DNA of 64,000 bases from Mesorhabditis belari. Taxonomy: Eukaryota; Nematoda; Chromadorea; Rhabditida; Rhabditidae. The stretch covers positions 1,188,501 to 1,252,500 of the forward strand of contig CAUEEP010000924.1 of NCBI GenBank assembly GCA_958450365.1, given 5' to 3'. The position numbers and the translations under genes are program-made. Shown piece by piece: positions 11,218 through 26,200 of this stretch; within the stretch, counting starts at the first letter, position 1, and each line of letters begins with the position of its first letter. The notes beneath the pieces were generated by a model, which worked only from the letters and a program-made list of their open reading frames with translations, was not told where the DNA came from and searched no databases.

Positions 11218-14200
11218 TCAATGTGCGACAGTTTGATCAATATTCGGTCCAGCTGTAACAACAATGTCATCGAATGGCTTTGATTGCGTCAAATCGATTG
11301 CTTGCCATTTCTTTAGCACCAATAAAGTGTAGAATTTCTGAGCGGCCGTCTTCTTGTTTGAGGCTTTTGTGAGCAAATCGGAGAGAAGAATCTGGAAATT
11401 GATGAATGAAATTGATGAAATGAGCCTGTTGTTCGGCCTGAATGAAATGAGCCTGTTGTTTGGCCTGAATGAAATGAGCCTGTTGTTTGGCCTGAATGAA
11501 ATGAGCCTGTTGTTCGGCCTGAATGAAATGAGCCTGTTGTTCGGCCTGAATGAAATGAGCCTGTTGTTTGGCCTGAATGAAATGAGCCTGTTGTTCGGCC
11601 TGAATGAAATGAGCCTGTTGTTTGGCCTGAATGAAATGAGCCTGTTGTTCGGCCTGAATGAAATGAGCCTGTTGTTTGGCCTGAATGAAATGAGCCTGTT
11701 GTTCGGCCTGAATGAAATGAGCCTGTTGTTCGGCCTGAATGAAATGAGCCTGTTGTTTGGCCTGAATGAAATGAGCCTGTTGTTCGGCCTGAATGAAATG
11801 AGCCTGTTGTTTGGCCTGAATGAAATGAGCCTGTTGTTCGGCCTGAATGAAATGAGCCTGTTGTTTGGCCTGAATGAAATGAGCCTGTTGTTCGGCCTGA
11901 ATGAAATGAGCCTGTTGTTTGGCCTGAATGAAATGAGCCTGTTGTTCCGAATCCGGTCCGAATCCAAAACTAGCGTTCAATCTAAGCTAATTACCTGATT
12001 TCTTTTCACGCCTTTCAAGCCGACTATTAGGCCAGTTTTTGATCAATCTTTTTGATCAATCAGTTTTTGATCAATCCAGACAGCTTTCTGATTTCTATTC
12101 CTTCTTCAGTTCTCAAAAAAATTGGCCTCAAATCTCAAACTCATTTATAAAACGAATCTTTATGTTCTTTATGAAAGAACGGATTCTTTAGCACCAATAA
12201 AGTGTAGAATTTCTGAGCGGCCGTCTTCTTGTTCCGATCTTTATGCTATCCAAGTCTAAAACAAGCTATTAGGACAGTTTTTGATCAATCTTAGATCGGA
12301 ACAAGTCTAAACAAGCCGACTATTAGGCCAGTTTGTTAGATTCAAGATTGCTACTGATTGCTACTACTTTAATGATAAAAGCTTACAAACCTATTTGTAA
12401 GCTTTTATCATTAAAGCTTTTATATAATTTTTGTTCAATTTTCAAGTAAGCTTTTGAGCTTTTGAGCAGTCTCAAAGCTTTTGAGCCTCAAAGCCTCAAA
12501 GCTCAACAGCTTTTGAGCCTCAGCAACAGCAGTCTCAAAGTAAAAGTCTTACGTAAACAAAAACAAACTTTTGACTCATGTAAACAAGTTTTATTTGTAC
12601 TTTTCGATTAGATTGTTGTTTGGATGAAGATCAAAAAGAAAACAAGCATCGATCATCACCGGAAAAAATCGGCAAATCGTACAAATATATTGCTTGTAGA
12701 TCGAGGGGAAACCCAATATTTGCCCGAACAACAAATGGATGGATGACTATTGGCTTTTCGAGTACAATATATTGTTGAGATTGAATGAAAGGGACCAAGA
12801 AATATAAAGGAATTCAGATTTATTGCTTTTCAAAAGTTTTAGCAGAGTACATGAGAAGATGAGCTTTCCCTGAATACTCTAGAACGGCACCCCATAATGA
12901 GAAGCGTACAATCGCGTAGTCTAACTTTAAACGAGCGATTCTCCGCACTGGTTTAAGCTACAGTTTTCCAAAGAGTGTCAAATGATAGGCCTTGAAATCT
13001 AGTATTTTTTGAGATGAAAAGTCTAGTTGGGAAAATCTAGGGGCTGAGAAAAAGATGATGGAACTGTGAGAAAGCTGATTTTCTTGATGATGGAACTGTG
13101 AGAAAGCTGATTTTCTTGATGATGGAACTGTGAGAAAGCAGTTAAACTGTACGAGGAGGCAGCGTTCTTTTAGAGGATTTACGGTCTTTTTTCTTAAATG
13201 GTTGCCGTGCTGGTATGGTCGAGTGGTTAGGAGTCTTGTATCCTAGTCAAGAGGGTTCGATCAGGGTCACGGATTCGATCCCAGCGGCTAGAAGATTTGG
13301 CTCTCCATACTGGATGTTTTTTTCCATATACATGGATCTCTCTGCCACATCTTTAGGAGAATTAGGGCAGTAGAGGTTATTGGCAAGGTTGTGGGCAAAG
13401 TTGTGGGCTTTAGGCAAGGCTGTCTCTTGTTTCCTAGTCAGGAGGGTTCGATCAGGGTCACGGGTTCGATCCCAGCGGCTAGATTTGGCTCTACATGGGT
13501 CTGCCACATCTTTAGGGGTATTAGGGCAGTAGAGGTGGGCAAAGTTGTGGGCTAGGCAAACTGTCTCTGACGCTAGATACGCTTTAGTGCTGTCTCTGGC
13601 TCTAGATAGGCTTTAGTTACTGCTGGAGGAAGTCTACTTGACGTAGAGAATTTATTGTCCTAAAGCTGACTCTATTCAAAAATACTATTCATTTTCTCTT
13701 TTACTAGGTGTTTTCATCAAAATACTCTCTCCTTTCCATATGGAGGCATTCCCGTGACCGGGAAATGAGCCATGCAATGATCAGCCGCTCGTTCTAGCCA
13801 TTCAATGATCAGCCTCTCGTTCTAGCCATTCATTCTAGCCATTCTCTTAATCTTTCTCCATTTCTGAGAATCTAGAAAACGAGAGAAAAAGGAAGAGAAA
13901 GAATGTACTATAAAACTGTACTTTTGTACTATAAAATAGAGAAAGAATGATTACTTTTAACATCGATTTTTATGAAATCTATAAAATCAAATTTCTCCGA
14001 TCAAATTTGACAATATTTGTCTGCAGTTAAATTAATATTTACAATTAAAAGCCAAAGCCAATAAGCCAAAGCTAATAAGCCAGAGCCAATAAGCCAAAGC
14101 CAATAAGCCAAAGCCAATAAGCCAAAGCCAATAAGCCAAAGCCAATAAGCCAAAGCTAATAAGCCAGAGCCAATAAGCCAAAGCCAATAAGCCAAAGCCA

Positions 14201-17200
14201 ATAAGCCAAAGCCAATAAGCCAAAGCCAATAACTCTAGCCAACTCTAGCCAACTCAAACAACAAACCCCTGGATCAACACGAAGATTGATCAAAGATTCT
14301 GATACAATTTTCCTACCCGTTTCCCCCGTTTTCTATATGGATTGGGCACTTGAGTGGGTGAGACACTTGAAAACCTTTTTACATGCATTGCCCCCTTCAT
14401 GGACATTTCCCCAGTCCTCAACCATCCTTTTTCCTCACTAAAGGGGCTCCTCATAAGACTTCGATGGATATCAAGGAGAGCTCTGGAATCTCCCTATTCA
14501 ATATTCAAGAGCCTTCAAGAGATAAGGGCAATTTGGGGCTGGGTATGGTTGGATTAAAAGAAAATTAGCAAAAAAAAGAAATTGCAATTATAGTAGTTGT
14601 TTTTGAAAGCTTTTGAGCATCTGTTTAACGTCGTCGATTTGCCACTGTCTACTGTAGTTTACTGTAGCTGTATCTCAGGCTCATTGACTACAGTAATCCA
14701 TCAGCTAGGCATCGATTCAGGCTTACTGTAGAGCTACTGTAGGGCCACAGTACGGTTGGGGATTACTGTAGGGCTATGGTAGGACTAGTGTAGAGGGCTA
14801 CAGTACGGTTAGGATTACTGTAGGACTACTGTAGGGCTACGATAGGGCTGCGGTAGGGCTACAGTACGGTTAGGACTACTGTAGAGCTACTGTAGAGCTA
14901 CAGTAAAGCTAGGACCACTGTAGGGCTACGATAGAGTTACGGTAGGGCTACAGTACGGTTAGGATTACTGTAGAGCTGCTGTAGGGCTACAGTACAGCTA
15001 GGACTACTGTAGGGCTACTGTAGGGCTACAGTACGGCTAGGATTCCTGAGAGCTACTGTCGGACCACTGTAGGGCTACTGTCAGACTACTGTAGGGCTAC
15101 AGGACGGTTAGGACTACTGTAAGACTACTGTAGAGCTACTGTAGGACTACTGTAGGCCACAGTACGGTTGGGATCACTGTAAGACTACAGTCGGACTACT
15201 GTGAGGCTTCAGTACGGTTAGGATTACTGTAGGACTACTGTAGGGCTACAGTACAGCTAGGACTACTATAGGACTACGGTAGGCCTAAAATTGTACACCC
15301 AATGTGGATTTTGGATTACATTTTCCTTACTGTCTTCTGCCTACAAACTTTTCCGTTTTTCAAACGCATCACTTGTCTTGCTAATAAAATTCCGGGAGTT
15401 TTATCGCTGAATTGAGAGAAAACCGTTTGAAGGCATGGTTTATGTGACTGTGGGATGACCTTTAGAAAGGGGGAAAGGCTAGGTAAAGACAAGGTGAGAC
15501 ACCCCGGGAGATTGTGGAGGGAAAAGAGCGACGAACCGATTATGCAAATTGGTCACCACATCACGGTCAACTCTCTCAGCGCTTTATGCAAAAGAAAGAA
15601 AAAAAAAAGGCGATGCCTTAAATCCACAACGATCCACTCTTCTTTCTCGAAAATGTCTTATAGGTAAAAATGCGATAAAAAGAGGTTAAAGGGGAGAAGT
15701 TTTAAGGCTATTTGGATATTTGGGAAGTAGCAATAGGCAATAGCTACGTTGAGGCAATAGGGCATAGCTACGTTGAGGCAATAGGCAATAGCTACGTTGA
15801 GGCAATAGTTATGTTGAGGCAATAGCTACGTTGAGGCAATAGCTACGTTGAGGCAATAGGCAATAGCTACGTTGAGGCAATAGCTACGTTGAGGCAATAG
15901 CTATGTTGAGGCAATAGCTACGTTGAGGCAATAGCTATGTTGAGGCAATAGCTACGTTGAGGCAATAGCTACGTTGAGGCAATAGCTAAGTTGAGGCAAT
16001 AGGCAATAGCTACGTTGAGGCAATAGGCAATAGCTACGTTGAGGCAATAGGCAATAGCTACGTTGAGGCAATAGGCAATAGCTACGTTGAGGCAATAGGC
16101 AATAGCTACGTTGAGGCAATAGGCAATAGCTACGTTGAGGCAATAGGCAATAGCTACGTTGAGGCAATAGCTAAGTTGAGGCAATAGGCAATAGCTACGT
16201 TGAGGCAATAGGCAATAGCTACGTTGAGGCAATAGCTGCGTTGAGGCAATAGCCAAATGGAGGCAACGGTCTACATGTGGTTAAAGTATTCAGGGAAAAA
16301 GAAAAAGAAGATTTTCTACTGTAGACTGTAGAGGGTTTAAGTTTTCCAATCTTTCAAAGCCAACAACGGGACAATCAAGCACTTTCATTTCAAAATTTCC
16401 ACCTACAATACACCTTTAGCACAAGACGAAACATTTTTTTTCAATACTTAAGCAAGCAAGCAAACTTGTACTTAAAGTAAACTTCAATTTTTCCAACCTG
16501 ATCATCGTTACTCGCGCGCAACTTTGTCGAGATTGAGTGGAGCACATTTTGAGTGCGTTTCGTGAATCGATGCTCCTCATCACCCTCTCCAGCCTCTTCT
16601 TCTGCCTGGAAAATATTTTGCTCAAAGATATTCAGCTATTGTAGGCTATTCAGCCACAAGTTAAAGCTTTTGTAATGCTTTATCTAAAAAAAACTGCTAT
16701 GGAAATGGGTTTTCGGGCATTTGATCGACGCCCCGCCCCTTTGCCATTGGCAATCTAACTTTGAGCTCAAATTTCTTGGCGTTGAACTGTTCAATTTCAA
16801 TGCTTTTGGTATCATTAGATTCACCAAGTCTTTCTCTATCGATTGGTATAAAAACTCTTTCAATTGAACAATCCAACACCAAGATATTTGAGGTTAAAGT
16901 TCGATTGCCAATGGCAAAGGGGCGGGGCGGTGGGAGACCTTTTATACGCGCCCCGCCCCTTTTCCCAATGGCATTGAACAGCTCAACACCAAGATATTTG
17001 AGGTTAAAGTTCGATTGCTGATGGGAAAGTGACGAGTTAGTTAGTTTAGGACTAGTTAGACTCAAATCTAAATCTTATTTACAGACTGGCTACAGTAGTC
17101 GAACTTTTTTTTCCCCCATAAAGCCACTCTACAGTAATACCCAAACACATAAAGTTCAATGATGGAGTGTGATAAGCTGTTTACACTGTTTACAGCTGTT

Positions 17201-20200
17201 TGCACAGCCATGCTTTCCCTTTTTTTTTTCCTTTTTTTCTTCGAATGTTTGCCAAAAGACACGCGCCGGTACAAAAATTTGGTAAAAAAAAACGATAATA
17301 TTATTTCTCAAAATCGAAAAAGGGAAAGTTTTAGATGTTAAATAAATAAAATAAATAAAATAAATAAAAAAACCTCTTGTGCTTGTCGACTTTTTCGTTC
17401 CTTCTTCGATTTCGCGTCTTCTTTGTCGTCTTTCTTCTCCTCGAGACTCTGAAAAGGCAAATTTACAGCTAAAGTTGATAAATTTTGTAGATAAGCAAAT
17501 GTATTTATGTAAAATTTATGAAATTATGGAAATATTATGTCAATTTTGTCAATTTAAGCAATTTAAAGCTATTTTGGATTAGTCGAGCTGTTGTATGACT
17601 ACTTTGATTCAAAATTGATCACTTTACCGCTTCAAAAACTTCCAGAAACATTGGACTCTCTTTTTCTTCCTTTCTTTCTTCTTCCTTTCTTTCTTCTTCC
17701 TTTCTTTCTTCTTCCATGTCTTTCCTTCTCTTTTTCTTCCTTCCTGTCTTCTTTCTTCTTCCTTATCTCCCTGTCTTCTTCCTTCTTCCTTGTCTTTCTG
17801 TCTTCTTTCTTCTTCCTTTTCTTCCTTTTCTTCCTGTCTTCCTGTCTTCTTTCTTCTTTCCTATTTCTTTCTACGCAAAGAAGCGCCAGTAGCTCCGCGG
17901 CAAGCAGAAAAGCTGATAAGCAGAAGATCAACGGTTCAATTCCCCGTCAGCTCCAAAAACTTTGCCATCAATTCATTTCTTTACTTTATTAAGTCTAGCA
18001 TAGCTTGTCTAGCTGTCTAGCATAGCTTTTATCTAAATCTAATCTAATAGCTTTTCTTAGTTTCTTATCGATGATGCGTTTTGTAAGCTATTTCCCATGT
18101 TAAACTCACCGAATCCGCCTCATCATTTCCTGGTTCAGGCATGGGGATCGGCTCATCGAACATATCATCGATTCCACCCACATCAAAGTCATCAACATCA
18201 GGCTGAAAATTCGTATTAGCTGAAATGAAAGCTGAAAGCTTCTTTATGATTTTGCATAGTAAACAATTGAAAAGCTTTTAGATCATTTTTGAGAGTACCG
18301 TATTTGTTTTTATTGTTCTAATTGTTGTTGTTGTTCTTTGTATTGTTCTAATTAGAGTGTGTCCCTCTCAAGTAATAGCGCAAAATAGGAAACGATCTCG
18401 TTTTCTAAAACGTGGATCAGAAGCGTTCTTGCGCATTAATCGAAAATCCATGAAATCAAAAACGGATCCGTTTCTTATTTTGCACTATTCCTTGAGAGGA
18501 ACACACTCTAGTTCTAATAGAATGACCATGGTCTTCCATTTTTCAACCTCCAAAAATCGGCCGGTCAAAAAAAGTGGGTAAAGTAGGTACCGTCAATACT
18601 GTAATAGAGTACCGTATTTGTTTGTATTTTTCTAATAGAACCTCCCTTGTACAGTCTAGAACCCCCCTCGTACAGTCGCGTAGTCGCAAAAGTTTTTTAG
18701 TATTTCATTTGTTTTCAAAGCGCCCGTACTTTCAAAAAATGCGTCTTTGGTATCAAAAAATAGCTGAAATTCAGGGCTATTTTTTGATACCTAAGCGCGC
18801 ATTGTAGCATAAACCAGTGTCGAGAAACACTCGTTCAAAGCTAGACTACGCAACACTCCGCACCGTCATTTATGACAGTGTTTACGGTAGGTAAAGTTTT
18901 GTAGTTTTTGTAAAGAAAAAAGTAGATAAACTAGTCGCCCAAATGAAACAAAAATGTCAAAAAATTGTTAAAAACTATTTTAAACGATAGTCTTTGGTCT
19001 AAAAGATGTCAAAAAAACGTGTTTAAAAGTAAAATTAGCCCATAGAAAATCTCTCAAAAAAAAATCCATGTGGGGGACCACATGAAATTTTTTTCTAAAA
19101 AATTATTTTCTATTTTTTTTCAAAATTTACGTTTCCAATTACTGTCAAAGCTAAAATACAACGATCCAAAGCTAAAATAAGGATCTGGAGCTAAAATACA
19201 ACGATCCAGGACCGAAATACAACGATCCAAAGCTAAAATAAGGATCTGGAGCTAAAACACAACGATCCAAGACTAAAATACAACGATCCAAAGCTAAAAT
19301 AAGGATCTGGAGCTAAAATACAACGATCCAGGACTAAAATACAACGATCCAAAGCTAAAATACAACGATCTGAAGTCATATCTAAAACTTTAGCTTAAAA
19401 GAAGTCCTGAAAAGCTCTGAAAAGTCCTGAAAAGTCTCGATTTTGGGTGGTCTTCTTCAGTAGGTTTAACTTTTTCCATGTTAGGCAGTAATTCTTGGCT
19501 GCTAAAGATGGCTCTTGGCAATCTTCAAACTAACTTCTTTAGCACAAGAACAAACTTCTTTTTGTCGATACACTGTAACTTTTTTTTTTGGATTCTCTCG
19601 GCTCTCTGAAAAGTGGGCCAAGAGGTGAGGATTGTGAGGTCAAGAGGGAGAGACGAGACTTCTCTTTCCCCACCAAAACAAACCCGATTCACTCACCGGA
19701 TTTCGACTTTTCAATGAGGAAATGCTTTGAAGGGGATGGACTTAAAATAAAACAAGAACAGAATTCTCAAGTATCTTTTGATATTTTATGATATTTATGA
19801 TATTGCTTTGCTTTGCGTTGCTTGAACCTGAAGAATTACCGTTCAGAGTTGAGCAGCTAGTTGAGCAGCTAGTTGAGCAGCTAGTTGAGCAGCTAGTTGA
19901 GCAGCTAGTTGCCCAGCCAGTTGCCCAGCCAATTGCCCAGCCAGTTGCCCAGCTAGTTGCCCAGCCAGTTGCCCAGCTAGTTGCCCAGCCAATTGCCCAG
20001 CCAGTTGCCCAGCCAGTTGCCCAGCCAATTGCCCAGCCAGTTGCCCAACCAGTTGCCCAGCCAGTTGACCAGCCAGTTCCCCAGCCAATTCCCCAGCTAG
20101 TTCCCCAGCCAGTTCCCCAGCAGGATATTTGACCAGCCACTTCACGTACTTATGCACATGAAGTAATCCAACCAAATAGATCCATGTTTGGTCAATATTT

Positions 20201-23200
20201 AGTAAGAACTTGTTTGCGCCTACTTGCCCAGCTAGTTCTTTGCGCCTACTTAGGATATAAGTCTAGGACTTGCACCTATCTGGCTGGTAATCAAATGGGT
20301 AAATATTTGAAATGGAATTGGGTTACCGCAAAAAAAAAAGATTGATGCGGGTAAAAAGAAAGGTTTTAAAATATTTTAGCAAAAAATATAGCAATTTAAA
20401 TCTTTAATCTATGTTTAAAGATGTAAACAATCTTGTTAAAAGGCCAAAGATCGAGTCAATCTTCATTCCAAGGTCATTTACTTTATTTGTTTTAGGCCGA
20501 GATGTCGAAAAAACTAGGGAAAAGACGCGTGACCATCATTACCGTATTCAAGATTTATAGGATTTATAGAAAAAAAGAATCTTAGCCATTTTCCCAGTCT
20601 TTCTTTCTTCTTTCTTTCTGCCTTTCTTTCTTTCTTTCTTCTTTCTTTCTTAGCGATGATCACATAATTATGATGGAGGACGATTGACGGGAACAAGAAA
20701 TTCTGAGGATCAAAGGGAATTCAATGAAAAAAAAAAGATTGAAAAAGAGGCGATCATCACGGTCATCTTTCATGATCGACCTTTCCCATCGGCAAGGTGC
20801 CAGCCGGATGGGAATTTAATGAAATTCTGATTTGGATTTGATGGGGATTTGATTTAAATTCATGTATTCCTGAATACTTGAAAGATACTATAATAAAATT
20901 TATTTCAGCTGGTATTTGTAGCTGAGTAGATCAGACATCTGTACACAAATAAGTGCCTAGTTAGAGTTCTAGTTCTAGTTCTAGCTCTAGCTTTAGCTGC
21001 AACTCTAGCTTTACTTCTGCAGCTCTAGCTTTAGCTGCAACTCTAGCTTTACTTCTGCAGCTCTAGCTCTAGCTGCAGCTCTAGCTCTAGTTCTGCAGCT
21101 CTAGCTCTAGCTGCAGCTTTAGCTCTAGCTCTATTTCTAGCTCTAGTTCTATTTCTAGCTCTAGCTCTAGCTCTAGCTCTAGCTCTAGCTCTAGCTCTAG
21201 CTCTAGCTCTAGCTCTAGTTCTGCAACTCTAGCTCTCCTTCTGCAACTCTAGCTCTAGTTTTATCCATTCCCAGATTTAGGTAAAGGTAATTAGTTACTT
21301 GTAAAACACCAAGCTATTTGCAAAAACCACAAATTGTCGCAATTGAATAATTTGCAGAGTTGAATCAATTGGTTCGATCTATTGGTTTCTAAAAATAAAC
21401 TAACGCGAGTTTTCAGTGTTTCTTAAAGAGCAATCTGTAGATAAATAATAGAAGTTGCTGATAAAATAAGCTCTAAATCGATTGGTTCATTATTTCTCTT
21501 GAAAAGTAGACTTTAAAAAAAGCGGACAAGTCTTTCCAGTGAACCCAATAGTAAGCCAATCTAAGCCAATAGCCAATCTAAGCCAATAGCCAATCTAAGC
21601 CAATAGCCAATCTAAGCCAATAGCCAACCTAAGCCAATAGCCAATCTAAAAAGCAATAAGGCTTATGCAAGCAATAGGCTTATGCCTTCGTCTGTACCAA
21701 TTCTTGAATCTTGACTCTTCAATTCATGACTCTTCAATTCTTGACTCTTCAATTCTGCAAGCAAGTAGACCACTCACTCAAAAACAACTCATCCAACTAG
21801 TTCTATTTTGATCAACGAATTTCTCTTGTTGCTGAGAATCACTGTTGGATCAGTGAAAAGCATTGAGGCGAGACATCCGTCTTAATCTCTTGAATCGAAT
21901 GCACTCAACTAAAACTAAACCAAATCGGGGACGATTTTTCGGGTGGAAAAGTTAAACAGGGACTACAAATAAAGAGATTTTGAGTTGGTTTATTTATTAT
22001 TCTATCAGCAATCTTATTGGATTGCTGGTCTACTGGTCTTATTAGATTTGTTAAGTACTTTAATGACGATCATCCAACTTTTCTAGTCGATCTATTGCTT
22101 AATTAAAAGAATTTTTAAACGCAAAATTGAATCTAGATTTTAAAAAGCAAATAGCTAAGAAAAAAGTTGGAATTTGAAAGAAGTTATTCAGTGAAAATTG
22201 CAAATTTTAAGGTGAAAGTCGTAAATTTTACGAGATTTTACGTGATTTTACGAGATTTTACGAGATTTTGCTTGATTTGGCTTGATTTTACGAAATTTTA
22301 CTAGAAAAACAAAAGCCTGAGCAAAATCGAGAGCATACTGTACAATACTGGCTTACTGTAACCCTTGTCTGACTATCGTTGATCGATGAGCTTTGTTTAC
22401 AATGCTGAAACTCGAATTGCTCGAATTTGTCGAATGAAAAGAATGCTAGGAGAATTTCATCTATTCAGCCGGCAAAAATGGGAATTTGTCTCCACACGCT
22501 AATCAACTAATCAACTAGTTCATACAGTACTCACAAATTCCCAATTTTGCCGGTTGACCGACCCAACACTGACTCTAGGGGTTACCTGGGAAAGTCTCGA
22601 CACGGTAATCAACTTCAACAGTACTCACAAAATCCCAATTTTGCCGGTTGACCGACTCGACGCTCACTGTGCATCAAATTATAGGGGTTAACTGGGACAG
22701 TCTCGACACGGTAATCAACTAGTCTAATTACAAAAAAGGTCAACATTTTCCTGTTTATTGACTTTGATGGTTATCTAGGGATTTATCTAGGGATTTATCT
22801 AGGGATTTACACGTTTTCCCATCACAAATACAATGATTTCTGCCTAATTTTGAATCTAATCCGTTACCAAGACCTAAAACCAGTTACGAAAATAGCAAGG
22901 GGTTTTGTAAAAATGAAATCTAAAGTTGTGGGAAAGTTTTCAAAACTTTTCTAACTATATTATAGTCAGACAAGGGTTACAGTATGCTAGTATTGTATAG
23001 TATTGTAGTAGAGTGACTACAGTAATCTGATTATTGTATTACACTAGGATTCCCAAGGGATTTGTAAAGAGGTTAAAGTGTTGCGGGGGTTTTAAAAGCT
23101 ATGCTACTCGTTTAATCTATGCTACTTGGAAGGAGAAGGCATGGAATCATTATAGTTTGACTTTGACTTTGACTCTGACTTTGACTTTGACTCTGACTTT

Positions 23201-26200
23201 GACTGCTACTGCTTCATCATATCCAATTTGAGCTGCTCAATCTGTAAGCTGTGATAATTTATGATTTAATTCATAGTTTTTGGCCGATCCTTTGCAAATA
23301 GAGCGAAAATTTTGCCTAAATCTTTGAAGGAGCTTCATAAAGAGAAGTTAAAATGTCCCCACGAGTTGCTTGATGGCCAACCAATGAGTTGCTTCATGGC
23401 CAACCAACGAGTTGCTTGATGGCCAACCAACGAGTTGCTTGATGGCCAACCAATGAGCTGCTTGATGGCCCGAGCTTTAGGTTTCTACACTACAAGCTAC
23501 GTTCGGTAGATTCGATCTAATCGAGTACCGAGGATCGAACCTAGCTTGTTTGTCTTGTAGCGTAGTCACTTACCTGTTGGCCACCGAGCAACTGATGGCA
23601 ACGGCTTAACTTCACCTTATGAAGGCCTCCCGCTATTTTCAGGCAGCTCAAATTGGATATGATGAAGCGGTCAAAGTTTAAAAACGCATAATGATTCCAT
23701 GGCTTCTTGTTAGATAGATTTATTGGGTTACTGTATTGGATTTATTACTGTAATCAGGCATACTATAAACAGGCATACTATAAGCAGGCATACTGTAAAC
23801 AGGCATACTATAAGGCCTACTATAAGGCATACTGTAAGGCATACTGTAAGGCGTACTATAAGGTATACTGCAAGCAGGTATGCTGTAAGGCATACTATAA
23901 GGCATACTATAAGGCATACTCTAAGAGACTGAGACTAAAGAGATTTAAAAACTATAGCTTTACCTACCGTAATCTAATCTTTTCTTTAACTTTTATCCAT
24001 CTTTTGCTTTAATTATGATTCTCAAATACCGTTCTGTTCTTTTCTACAATAGCTTTCATCAAAAAGGATCTGTATCCGTATTTGTGTCATTCATTTGACA
24101 CGTGCCCGACCCTCATTATTCTAACGATGTCCTTTTGCTCAATATGTGTGTGTGTGTGTGTGTGAGGAGGGGAATTCACGCCTATTACATAATCACATTG
24201 CGTCAGTGGCACCCACTCTTCTTTCCTTTTGACTGGACAGATGGAATGGAAAAGATTTGGTTATTTCCTCGTGCTTCTTTTCCTTTCTCAAGTGAGTGTT
24301 TCTCCAGATGTGACCATCACTCACGATTAATATGAAAAACGGAAAGTTATGAATTTAAAAAAAGAAAAATTAGTTAAGGGATCGAGGGAATTTGTTTGAA
24401 AGTGGGAAACTGGAGAATAATGGAAGATTTTGCAAGCTTGACTTGAGCTTTTTACTTAATTATTGGGTTGGTGAATTGAAAACTGCGGGCTATTGTCATA
24501 TGTGACAGTTTGAGCACTTTCTTCAAAAGAAACCCATTCTGGTGTCAATGGAAAAGTTGTAGAGAGTCAAAAATTAAGCTTATATCCAAATTCCACTTAG
24601 TAGTTTGGCTTAAAATTTGTGTGTTCTGTGTGTTCTTTGTGCGACCGCGTAATCGCTCGTCGTCTGGCGCAGGGCTTTTACATAACCCCCTTCCCTCTCC
24701 TTTTCCGAAACTAGTTCGGCCGGTTCCGAATCCTCAAATTGGACATTGACTTCTCCTCAAATTGACTTCTCCTTCTCCTCAGGGCTAATCTCAATCTATT
24801 AGGTTGGTGGATCGAAAACTGCGGGCTATTGTCATATGTGACAGTTTGAGCACTTTCTTCAAAAGAAACCCATTTTGGTGTCAATGGAAAAGTTGTAGAG
24901 AATCAAAAATCAAGCTTATATCCGAATTTTCAGAACGATTCAAAAACTGGTTTTCAAGAAATGCGAAATTTACGAATTTTCACAAAACTTGCAACAAAAC
25001 TTGCATTTTAAGCGAAACTACTAAGTGTATCTTTTTGGAAATTTGGCTATAAGCCTAATTTTTGATTCTCTACAACTGTTCTATTGACATCAAAATGGGT
25101 TTCTTTTGAAGAAAGTGCTCAAACTGGGAGTCCTCCATCCTCCTCTCCAGTCCTCCATTTTTGAGTCTCACACTTGTCTCACACACAAACCAAAATCCTA
25201 CTACGAAAGAGGAATCCGCAAATTGCCTGTAAAATGGGCAGAAGTCGTCAATAATAATGGAAATTATTTGGAATGAATTGATGATTTTATGTTGAATAAA
25301 TTTTAGTTCAAAGTCCCACAGTTTTCAATTCCCCAACCCAATCGTTGTGGTTGTTCTAAAAGTGTGGTTTTCTTAATTGCTATTTGCTAACTACAAATGT
25401 TGTAGTTAGCAATTAGCAATTAGGACTACATCAAAGTGTTTCCTCTCTATTTTGATTCACAAATCAATAGCTCAAACTCAAATCAGCTGTAAACCCAATA
25501 TTTAAGGAAAACTACTACGTTATTCTGCTTAAGTTTTTATTAAATGAATTACACAAAAGTTTTGGGAACATTCATTTTAAAAAAATTGAGCTGAATTTCT
25601 AGCTAAATATCTTTCAGTTAAGGCCAAAAAGGGGTTTTTTTTATAACTTGGTCGCTAATCGCCGAATCACTTTATAATTATGGCATTAAACTTGTAATTC
25701 TTTGAGAATAATCCGTTTAAAATTTCATTCAAATGTATTGATTCTACGCTGAGATATTAGCAATTTAAGAAAGGGTCAAGGCTTAGTTTACAACCTAATA
25801 GTAACCAAAAGTTCAGTTCAAAGTCCCGCAGTTTTCAATTCCCCAACCCAATAGTTATCGTTTTTCTCCCCGTTTTCTAAAGCGTGTTATCTTTCGAAAG
25901 TTGCTAGCTTTTAGTTTTAATCTGATTCTGCATAGAATTATAAGATTGTAGTATAAAAAGTAGAAAGATTGTAGCCAAGATTACGGTAGGTTTTAAAAGT
26001 TGTTTTAGAATGTTTTAGAATGTTTTAGAATAGATTTTAGTTGAGAGATTGAGTTTATTTTTGATTTGATTGATCAAGAAATTTGGTTTGATTTGAGATT
26101 TTGTTAAAAGCCAAGAAAAAGTCAAAAATCAGTCAGTCAAAAAGTCAAAGATTAAAGAGACAGGTCAAAGATTAAACGAGACAAGACTACGGTAGCTATT

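Noticed and set aside
11218..11998. Long open frames of 214-249 codons in and beside the 30-bp array
   Set aside because: They arise because the unit length is a multiple of three without stops. Only the segment 11218-11391 is real coding sequence (last rad21 exon); the splice acceptor separates it from the array.
15455..15667. Plus-strand 70-codon frame in the last rad21 intron
   Set aside because: No motif, no homologue recognised, and no splice or start evidence.
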